Assembly (NCBI RefSeq): GCF_025751575.1
Contig: NZ_JAOWLA010000019.1
Span: 17,218-81,217 of the forward strand
Length of the DNA stretch: 64,000 nt
Direction: 5' to 3'
DNA from: Albidovulum sediminicola
Lineage (GTDB): Bacteria > Pseudomonadota > Alphaproteobacteria > Rhodobacterales > Rhodobacteraceae
Shown: positions 58,147 to 64,000 of the stretch, one piece after another
How the letters are laid out: the number at the start of each line of letters is the position of its first letter
Position numbering within the stretch: the stretch's first letter is position 1
Made by a program: the position numbers and the translations under genes
Notes under the pieces: generated by a model
Told to the model about the DNA's origin: nothing
Databases searched by the model: none
What the model saw: only the letters and a program-made list of their open reading frames with translations

Positions 58147-58170
58147 TTCTCTATGTCCGCGAATGCGGGG

Positions 58171-59115
58171 TCAGTCGCGCTGATGCCGACCCAGCGCCAG
58201 CTGGACTTCCCGGCGGACAAGCTTGCGCAGCCGGTCGGTCAGGCGTTCGCCCAACGCCCCCTGAAGTTCCTCGCGCACCAGCGCGGCGACCATCGCCCGC
58301 AGCAGGTCCTCGTCGATCTCACCCGGGTCCATGACCGACATGGTCTCGGCTGAGAAACGCTCCACCTCCACGTCCACGGGCTCTGCGTCGAAGAACATGC
58401 CGACATCCGCTTCGGCCTCGGGCGGCACGGTATCCCTGTGCTTGAAATCAACGGTTTCTGCGGCGGAAACAGGCTCCTCGCCCGTGTCTTCGGTCTCAAT
58501 CGCGGTTTCGTCCTCGGCCTCTTGCGGCGCCTCGGCAGCGACCTCCAGGGGGTCATCCCCGGACTCGGCGCCCAAATCCTCAGCCGCGTCCTCGACCTCA
58601 TCGTCAACCGCGGCGTCAAGAACGTCTTCCTCGGCGGGCTCCCGTCCCGCGTCGGCAGCCGCGCTCACGTCGCCCTGCCCAGCTTCGGCCTCGGCCTCTG
58701 GCGCGGCCGTTTCATCGCGAGACGCCAGATCCTCATCCTCTGCAGCGGCTTCGCGCGCCTCTTCGTTCGCGGCGGCATCGATCCAGTAAACGGAGCCGGT
58801 CTCGCTTTCCGCCCCGTCATCCTCCGCGTCCGCCTCGAACGCAGCCTCGACACCGGCGACGGCTGCTTCCAGCTCGTCGATCGTCTCCTCCAGCGTGGGC
58901 GCATCTCGGCCCGCGTCGGAGTCATCGGGGATCACGGCCTGGCCACCGGACGGTCCGACCTCGCCGGCGTCGTTCACGCGCAACGAGGGTGTCAGGACAA
59001 GCTTCCCGACACCGGCCACCGCGGGACCGTCCGCGGCGCGCGTATCCTGGGAGACCAGACGGCGAATCGACGACAGAACGTCTTCGACGTCCAAGTTGGT
59101 CCGTGGATCAGACAT
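58171..59115 (-). CDS. PopZ-like (DUF2497) acidic pole-organising protein
   Basis: The 314-residue protein starts SDPRTNLDVEDVLSSIRRLV, close to the N-terminal helix of PopZ/DUF2497 proteins. It then has about 190 residues of highly acidic, low-complexity Ala/Glu/Asp sequence and a C-terminal helical region (IDEDLLRAMVAALVREELQG, then RLRKLVRREVQLAL). This three-part layout is that of PopZ, which condenses at cell poles and anchors ParB-parS in Caulobacter. Polar function here is inference. A GGAGCC site supports the ATG at 59115. Confidence 0.65.
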   Translation of the reverse strand: MSDPRTNLDVEDVLSSIRRLVSQDTRAADGPAVAGVGKLVLTPSLRVNDAGEVGPSGGQAVIPDDSDAGRDAPTLEETIDELEAAVAGVEAAFEADAEDDGAESETGSVYWIDAAANEEAREAAAEDEDLASRDETAAPEAEAEAGQGDVSAAADAGREPAEEDVLDAAVDDEVEDAAEDLGAESGDDPLEVAAEAPQEAEDETAIETEDTGEEPVSAAETVDFKHRDTVPPEAEADVGMFFDAEPVDVEVERFSAETMSVMDPGEIDEDLLRAMVAALVREELQGALGERLTDRLRKLVRREVQLALGRHQRD

Positions 59116-59185
59116 GTCGGCTCCATTGCTTATTGCCAACGGAGTTTAAACCGCGCTTCCGTTCCCGACAACAGGCCGAAAAATC

Positions 59186-60541
59186 TTACTTCTTGCCGAT
59201 GGCATTCAGGACGCGATCCAGGCTCTTGCCCTGCACCGACGTGTGCGGCGCCGTTTTTACGGCCTCGTAATAGGCTTCAGGATCATAGACCGGCACACCA
59301 AGCTTCAGGTGTTCCGCCGTCAGCAGCCCCATCGAGGCAAGCAGCGAATAGGTCGCCACCTGCAACTGCGTCTCCGCATTGATTCGCGCGGCCTTCGCAT
59401 CAAGCAGGTCCTGTTCGGTATCGAGCACGTCGAGCGTGGTGCGGGCACCCAGCCGCGCCTCCTCCCGGACGCCCTCATAGGCGATCGTCGCGGCCTCGAC
59501 CTGGAGCTGGGTCGCGGTGATCTGCGCCTTGGCCACATCGATGGAAGCCCAGCTGTTGCCCACGTTTTGCGCCACGATCACGCCCGTCTGCAAAAGTGCG
59601 GCGCGCGCAGCGTCACGGTTGGCGATGGCCTGACGATGCGCCGAAGGCAGGGCGCCGCCGGAATAGATGACCTGCGACAGGTCAAGCCCGATGCTGGCGC
59701 TGTTCTCGCCCCCTTCGAGCCGCGTGACGGCGGCCGACATGTCGAGCGAGGGACGCCGTTCGGCCGCGGCGATCTCAACCCCAATGTCCGCGGCCTTGGC
59801 GAGTTCCTGAGACTGCCGGATCGTGGGGTGGATACGCTGCGCGATCGAGCGCGCCTCATCCAGCGTCCGGGGCAGTTCGGGCGCGCGGGGCGGCACCGCG
59901 AGTGGTCCGGGATAGGCGCCGGTCGCGGCGCGATAGGCCTCGCGCGCTGCCGCAAGCGTCCCCTTCGCCGCCGCCATCGACGCACGCGCCGAGGCCAGCC
60001 GGGCTTCGGCCAGCGCCACATCGGTCCGCGTGACCTCACCCACGGCGAAACGGTCCTGCGCGGCCTTCAGTTCTTCGCTGATCACCTTGACGGAGTTGTC
60101 GGTGATGGCCAGGTTCTCCACCGCGTTGCGCACGTCCATATAGGCCGCAACGGCCGAAAGAAGCACCTGCTGCTCGACCTGGACCAGCGCGTCGCGCGTC
60201 GCAAGCACGGCTTGCTTCTTCGCTTCGATCTTCAACTCCCGCCGGCCGAAATCGAAGACGGTCCACCGCGCCGCCAGCGACAGCGTCGCATCCAGGCTGT
60301 CGCCCGAGGGATTGTCGACATAGTCGAGCGCGGCGATCCAGGACACCACCGGGCGCAGGGCCGATACGGCGGTTGCGACATCCTCGTCCGCAGCCCGCAG
60401 CACCGCGCGGTTCTGGTCCAGGAGGTTGGAGTTCCTGTAGGCCGCCGCCAGCGCATCGGCCAGGGTTTCCGCCTGCGCCGGCAGGGCCGCCAAAATCGCC
60501 AGAGCGGACGCAAGAAGCCCGCCGCGTATCCCAGCCTTCAT
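59186..60541 (-). CDS. tolC: TolC family outer-membrane channel protein
   Basis: The protein is 451 residues with a signal peptide (about residues 1-24, ending ALPAQAE). Two repeats of long helices with short strands follow, e.g. ETLADALAAAYRNSNLLDQN in the first and TRLEGGENSASIGLDLSQVI in the second. It forms the trimeric exit duct for efflux pumps or type I secretion; no pump genes are adjacent. It follows a PCMT-like gene, a pairing common in alphaproteobacteria. Confidence 0.9.
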   Translation of the reverse strand: MKAGIRGGLLASALAILAALPAQAETLADALAAAYRNSNLLDQNRAVLRAADEDVATAVSALRPVVSWIAALDYVDNPSGDSLDATLSLAARWTVFDFGRRELKIEAKKQAVLATRDALVQVEQQVLLSAVAAYMDVRNAVENLAITDNSVKVISEELKAAQDRFAVGEVTRTDVALAEARLASARASMAAAKGTLAAAREAYRAATGAYPGPLAVPPRAPELPRTLDEARSIAQRIHPTIRQSQELAKAADIGVEIAAAERRPSLDMSAAVTRLEGGENSASIGLDLSQVIYSGGALPSAHRQAIANRDAARAALLQTGVIVAQNVGNSWASIDVAKAQITATQLQVEAATIAYEGVREEARLGARTTLDVLDTEQDLLDAKAARINAETQLQVATYSLLASMGLLTAEHLKLGVPVYDPEAYYEAVKTAPHTSVQGKSLDRVLNAIGKK

Positions 60542-60588
60542 AGCCCTACTCCTTTGCCGCCTCGGCGCGCCGCTCTTGGGCGATCGGC

Positions 60589-61242
60589 TCAGAGGGCGAA
60601 ACCACGCGCCGCTTCGAACCCCGGCAGAACCGGCGCCGAGGCGTTGAACGAGAAGCGCCAACTGATGCGCCCGTCGATCTTGTGACCGATCCGGCAAACG
60701 CCCAGCGTCCCTTCCATGAACAGGCAACCGATGCGGCCACCCTCTTTCAGCTGATCGAGGATCGCTTGCGGAACCGTCTCCGCCGCGCCCTGGATCGTGA
60801 TCGCGTCATAGGGACCGTGCTTGGCCGAACCGGCCGCAAGCGCCCCCGCGATCACCGCCGCATTGTCGCAGCCTTCGGCCGACAGCAGCGCCTGCGCCTG
60901 TTCGGCCAGCGTTGCGTCTTCCTCGACCGCGACGACCGCCTCGGCCATGCGGGCGATGACCGCGGTGGAGTAGCCCAAACCGCAGCCGATATCGAGCACG
61001 AGGTCCGCCGGCCCGATGTCGAGCGCGTCAAGCATCTTGGCCAGCGTCCTGGCCTCGAGCATCACCCGCCCGCCGCCAAGATCGAGATTCTCGCCGACAT
61101 AGGCGGCCTCCCGCTTGGCGCCGGGAACGAAGGCTTCGCGCGGGACGGCAAGCATCGCCTCGATAATCGGGAACTTGGTCACGTCGCTGGGACGCACTTG
61201 GTTATCCACCATCATGGTCCGGCGGGCGGCGAAATCGGTCAT
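60589..61242 (-). CDS. Protein-L-isoaspartate O-methyltransferase family protein
   Basis: The 217-residue class I methyltransferase has motif [19 protein letters not shown] and a start [20 protein letters not shown] of the alphaproteobacterial PCMT-like group. Classical PCMT repairs isoaspartyl residues; this shorter group next to tolC has not been shown to do so. The ATG at 61242 begins the family part; 45 upstream open codons overlap the tRNA promoter region. Confidence 0.85.
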   Translation of the reverse strand: MTDFAARRTMMVDNQVRPSDVTKFPIIEAMLAVPREAFVPGAKREAAYVGENLDLGGGRVMLEARTLAKMLDALDIGPADLVLDIGCGLGYSTAVIARMAEAVVAVEEDATLAEQAQALLSAEGCDNAAVIAGALAAGSAKHGPYDAITIQGAAETVPQAILDQLKEGGRIGCLFMEGTLGVCRIGHKIDGRISWRFSFNASAPVLPGFEAARGFAL

Positions 61243-61342
61243 CGACTGAACTCTTCGGTCTGGTTTCCGGTCAGAATTCGTCTTGCCACAGAACGAAACG
61301 ATCGGCAACGGGTGCAGACTGCGGATTGCCGTCCGGAATGGG

Positions 61343-61369
61343 TTGCGCGGCGTTTTGCCATAGTATATC
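61343..61369 (+). promoter_or_regulatory. Candidate promoter of tRNA-Cys
   Basis: TTGCGC (61343-61348) and TATATC (61364-61369) at 15-bp spacing end 14 nt before the tRNA. The spacing is short, so confidence is low. Confidence 0.3.
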
Positions 61370-61383
61370 TCCCCCACACCTCC

Positions 61384-61457
61384 GGCGGGTTGGCGGAGAG
61401 GTTACGCAGCGGATTGCAAATCCGTGAAGACCGGTTCGATTCCGGTACCCGCCTCCA
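61384..61457 (+). tRNA. tRNA-Cys (anticodon GCA)
   Basis: The 74-nt sequence folds as a cloverleaf. The acceptor stem is GGCGGGT with ACCCGCC, the discriminator is T and CCA is encoded. The anticodon stem-loop GCGGATTGCAAATCCGT has GCA at the loop centre, and the T arm is CCGGTTCGATTCCGG. It marks the left edge of a probable integrated element. Confidence 0.96.
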
Positions 61458-61482
61458 TAACTTAGCCGAAATCGAGCTGCTC

Positions 61483-61502
61483 GGTTTACAGGCTGGTTTA
61501 CA
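61483..61502 (+). repeat. Two direct repeats GGTTTACA
   Basis: GGTTTACA occurs at 61483-61490 and 61495-61502, 12 bp apart, just after tRNA-Cys. Repeats like this near an att site can be arm-type recombinase or excisionase sites; that role is inference. Confidence 0.35.
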
Positions 61503-61608
61503 CAGATCGCTCCCATTGCCCTCATCACGTTGATCTCGACAGAGATTTTTCTGGTGCCGCATCTGGGTTGCGAGACATGATACTTCCGAATTCGTCACGG
61601 GGCGTAAC

Positions 61609-62430
61609 ATGTCGAACATGACCAAACTCGATATCATGGCCATCGGCTTCGTTGATATCGGCGAGTGGATGATCGAGGATGGTCAACTGACCTATCGGCT
61701 GTCCGCGTCCGATCCAGATCTCGTGCGCGTCAGCATGGAAGTCCCCAACGCGCTCTATGCCTTCGTGGAAAACGAGACCATTCTATACATCGGAAAAACG
61801 TCGCGAAGTCTGAGGAAACGGTTCCGAACATACTGCAGACCCGGAGCGCGCCAGCGAACAAACCTGAAGAACAACGCCAACATAAAGGCAACGATCTCCA
61901 GAGGCGCGACGGTAGGAATTCTCGCTTTCACTCCGGTCGACCTGTTCCGATATGGCGATTTTGAAATCAATCTCGCCGCAGGCCTCGAAGACTCGCTCAT
62001 CCGGCGCGTGAACCCTCCGTGGAACGGTGGCGCCCTTGGCAAGGCGATCACGGAGTCGGCGGCCCTGGAGGCAGAGGATGATGCTGACGCCACCGCCACC
62101 GATGTCGGAAATGCCGAGCTTTCCAACGCGCACGCCCACTCCTTCAGCTTAACGTTGGGCCCAACCTACTACGAGCGGGGCATCGTAAATGTCGGTGTCG
62201 CCGCAAGCGAATTTCTTGGAAGCGATGGGGCGCCGTGTCTCGTGACCTTTCAGGACGGCTGGCCGGCGGTCGCGTCAAAGATCAACCGCACTGCCAACAG
62301 GTCTGGTGGCGTAAGGATAGTCGGTGGGAACCGCGCCATAGCCGAGTGGTTTCAGTCTCGTTTCGAAGAAGGAGACGTGGTTAGCTTCGAAGTGTTGGGC
62401 CGAAATAAGATCCGCTTCCTGACGAACTGA
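61609..62430 (+). CDS. GIY-YIG nuclease-like protein with extra C-terminal domain
   Basis: The protein is 273 residues. A GIY-YIG-like core spans about 46-140: ALYAFV and LYIGKTSRSLRKRF (Tyr, Tyr and Arg elements), Glu127 in AGLEDSLI and Asn139 in NPPWNG. After an acidic linker, residues 175-273 form a beta-rich domain (LTLGPTYYERGIVNVGVAAS, EGDVVSFEVLGRNKIRF) that recalls DNA-binding B3/EcoRII-N-like folds. It may be a restriction or homing-type nuclease. It sits between tRNA-Cys and an integrase, and its codon use is less GC-biased than that of its neighbours. Confidence 0.65.
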   Translation: MSNMTKLDIMAIGFVDIGEWMIEDGQLTYRLSASDPDLVRVSMEVPNALYAFVENETILYIGKTSRSLRKRFRTYCRPGARQRTNLKNNANIKATISRGATVGILAFTPVDLFRYGDFEINLAAGLEDSLIRRVNPPWNGGALGKAITESAALEAEDDADATATDVGNAELSNAHAHSFSLTLGPTYYERGIVNVGVAASEFLGSDGAPCLVTFQDGWPAVASKINRTANRSGGVRIVGGNRAIAEWFQSRFEEGDVVSFEVLGRNKIRFLTN

Positions 62431-62440
62431 GTTCGAATGT

Positions 62441-63562
62441 TCACTCGCCCTCTTGGGCGTGCTTGCGCGCAGACATGAGCTTCGCGAAGACTTCGTCAGC
62501 AACTTCCGGTACAACGGCAGCGTATTTCTCAATGATGTTTGCGGCATGACGCAGACCCCACCCCATGGTGACCGCGATCTCGTTCAGCGAGCACCCGGCG
62601 CGCAGTAGCTCCGTCGCCGCCGTACCGCGCATGTCGTAGAGACGGAGTTCATTTCGGATGTGAACCTTCTCAGGGTGCTTCTCCGCCGCGGCGTTGGCGC
62701 GATCCTTCACATCGCGAGTGATCTGCGAAGCCCGGTGCGAGGTGAGCTTGCGGCCTTCGAGTGACACGATCAGGTACTTCTGCTCCTTGGGCGTCGTATC
62801 AATCAGGGTGGCGAGAGCTGGCGTGACTGGAATGCTGACGGGATTCCCGGTCTTCGTGCGCTTGAAGAAGAGGCGTCGCCCCTTGGGTGTCTTCTGCACA
62901 TGATTCCAGGTCAGGATGCCGATGTCCTGTGGCGTTAGCCCGCCCTCGGAGGCGGCTATGACGATGCGGCTCTCACGCTCCGTCGCGACGTCGAGCATCG
63001 CCCTTAGTTCACCGGGCAACCACACGATATCAGCTCGGTTCGAGCTATACATGCGCTCGACATCGACGTGATGGTGCACCTGAATGCTGACATCGGTGTC
63101 CCGCGCCCAGTTCAGGAGCCGCGTAACCACCGAAGTGGCGTAGTCGAATTGTTTAGGGGAGTGCGACCATTTGTTCTTCCACGCGTTGATCTCGGCGAGA
63201 GCATCGCGTTCCTCGAACATCGCGATCGGGTCGCTGCCGAACTCCTTTTCGAACGACAGTAAATACTTCTCGTAGTCGGCCTTGGTCCGGTCCCCGAGCT
63301 TCTTGAAATGAACCGAGTCGCGATAGCGAGCGATGACCGACGACGTCGAGTTTCGGTCCCCTCGGGAGGGAACTGCTGCCAACAGCTGCGGCTTGGATGC
63401 CCGGATGAAGGCTTCCAGGTAGTCGGGAGTGCCCTGTTTGACCTCCGAGGTGCTTTTCCAGAACTGGGGGCCACCCCGGTAGGCGTAGTGGTACGTCACC
63501 ACCGCGCCTGTGACGAGCCGCTTCCTCACGCGATGAATGCCTTTGAGATCAACGCGCGCCAC
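62441..63562 (-). CDS. Tyrosine recombinase/integrase with altered active site
   Basis: The protein is 373 residues from GTG 63562, which follows a GGAGGG site and overlaps the excisionase-like gene by 14 nt. An N-terminal arm-binding domain and a SAM-like core-binding domain (about 75-160) precede the catalytic domain. Lys237 (RTKTGNPVSIP), Arg312 (YDMRGTAATELLRAG), Trp335 and Tyr347 (IIEKYAAV) are present. The first catalytic Arg seems replaced by Thr210 in EGGLTPQDIGIL, and the usual His by Tyr309. Activity is therefore doubtful or unusual. Confidence 0.8.
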   Translation of the reverse strand: MARVDLKGIHRVRKRLVTGAVVTYHYAYRGGPQFWKSTSEVKQGTPDYLEAFIRASKPQLLAAVPSRGDRNSTSSVIARYRDSVHFKKLGDRTKADYEKYLLSFEKEFGSDPIAMFEERDALAEINAWKNKWSHSPKQFDYATSVVTRLLNWARDTDVSIQVHHHVDVERMYSSNRADIVWLPGELRAMLDVATERESRIVIAASEGGLTPQDIGILTWNHVQKTPKGRRLFFKRTKTGNPVSIPVTPALATLIDTTPKEQKYLIVSLEGRKLTSHRASQITRDVKDRANAAAEKHPEKVHIRNELRLYDMRGTAATELLRAGCSLNEIAVTMGWGLRHAANIIEKYAAVVPEVADEVFAKLMSARKHAQEGE

Positions 63563-63833
63563 GACGCGCCCTCCGCTGTTCGACGAGGCTGGCGGCGTTC
63601 TGGTTCGCAGCGTCAGGCAGCATACCTTGCATCTCATCGAGCCGCTGGCGCACGAGCTTGGGATCGTAGCGCCGCTCGAGGCCGGGCACTGGCGTGATCC
63701 CCGCCTTCTTGCACCAGGCACGAAAGCCATCCGAAACCCCGGAAAATCCGGCAGCCCGGGCGAGTTCCTCGCCACTGATCAGGCAAATTTTCTGAACTGC
63801 GGTCAGCCGCGAACTTTCGATAACATCTTGCAT
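63549..63833 (-). CDS. Small excisionase-like / DNA-binding protein
   Basis: The 94-residue basic protein has a helix-turn-helix-like start (LISGEELARAAGFSGVSDGF), then WCKKAGITPVPGLERRYDP, a layout frequent in small proteins that precede integrase genes in Rhodobacterales elements. It could be a recombination directionality factor or a winged-helix regulator. An AAGG site precedes the ATG. It overlaps the integrase start, so the two are translationally coupled. Confidence 0.6.
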   Translation of the reverse strand: MQDVIESSRLTAVQKICLISGEELARAAGFSGVSDGFRAWCKKAGITPVPGLERRYDPKLVRQRLDEMQGMLPDAANQNAASLVEQRRARRGAR

Positions 63834-63935
63834 AGTATACCTTTTTCAGGTCACGCGCATCGGTGACACGTTGGACCTGTGATCGTCGCGGAATCCGGAG
63901 AAACATTTTTCGGGAAGTTTGAATCCGGGGGGATT

Positions 63936-63957
63936 GGGGGCGACCCGGACCGCCCCC
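63936..63957 (-). terminator. Possible hairpin terminator of the right-edge gene
   Basis: GGGGGCG and CGCCCCC pair around 8 nt on the minus strand, 12 nt after the stop of the partial gene. No T run follows, so the terminator role is uncertain. Confidence 0.35.
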
Positions 63958-63968
63958 GCTTGCACCGC

Positions 63969-64000
63969 TCAGGCGCGCAGGTCGGCGGCCAGTCGGAGCG
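63969..64000 (-). CDS. 3' end of a gene cut by the window edge
   Basis: On the minus strand the last codons read LRLAADLRA then TGA. A hairpin follows the stop. Too little is present to name it, and even the reading frame is tentative. Confidence 0.3.
   Translation of the reverse strand, partial: LRLAADLRA

Noticed and set aside
61355..63845. Similar strings TTGCCATAGTATATCT (near 61355) and TTGCATAGTATACCT (near 63828) as attachment repeats
   Set aside because: They differ by an indel and a base; one overlaps the tRNA promoter and the other the excisionase-like start codon, so chance or promoter-like sequence is more likely.

Overview
The window reads as core chromosome of a high-GC alphaproteobacterium of the order Rhodobacterales (Rhodobacteraceae/Paracoccaceae type). 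The evidence is a five-gene F1 ATP synthase operon with no F0 genes beside it, a short prolyl-tRNA synthetase without an editing insertion, a HdaA-type DnaA regulator, a propionyl-CoA carboxylase/methylmalonyl-CoA mutase locus, and several small families typical of that group (DUF2125, DUF2937, DUF6280, DUF6497, H-type lectin). No species can be named from the sequence alone.

Layout. 1-2553 (minus): a secreted caspase-like protease with two coiled-coil lipoproteins, overlapping like an operon; then a small H-type lectin. 3083-7949 (minus): atpHAGDC with a clear terminator. 8232-12325: divergent methyltransferase/gloB, then clpA. 12381-15713 (minus): RidA-family protein and a MotA/MotB-like membrane pair whose MotB-like partner carries a very long periplasmic coiled coil. 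15786-20202: ChaC, DUF2125, tyrC-hisC, rpsD. 20408-24509: two related cytochromes c around a small DMT-type transporter, lolD-lolC, and an AhpD-like protein. 24511-26437: DUF2937 and proS.

26544-31606 is the most unusual metabolic block: a fold-III PLP decarboxylase, a free-standing acyl carrier protein, an AMP-forming ligase and a hexapeptide acyltransferase on the minus strand, with a divergent sulfotransferase-like gene across an AT-rich gap. I infer a carrier-protein-tethered amino-acid decarboxylation and transfer pathway of unknown product. 31787-37337 (plus): AI-2E-type permease, hdaA, ppk and ppx, linking replication control with polyphosphate. 37362-43114: small secreted protein, EEP-family hydrolase, TerB-J-domain protein, GNAT, VOC, nhaA and a di-haem peroxidase.

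43218-52421 (minus): scpA, a GT-C-like membrane protein, pccA, several tiny secreted proteins or lipoproteins and pccB, with a TTTGCAAA palindrome (candidate PccR operator) upstream of pccB. 52655-61242: DUF486, class V aminotransferase, MsbA-like ABC exporter, ygfZ, efp, DUF6280, a PopZ-like acidic protein, TolC and an L-isoaspartyl methyltransferase relative. The right end (61384-64000) holds tRNA-Cys followed by a probable integrated element: a GIY-YIG protein with an extra C-terminal domain, a tyrosine recombinase lacking two expected catalytic residues, and a small excisionase-like protein. No CRISPR array, rRNA or insertion sequence was seen.
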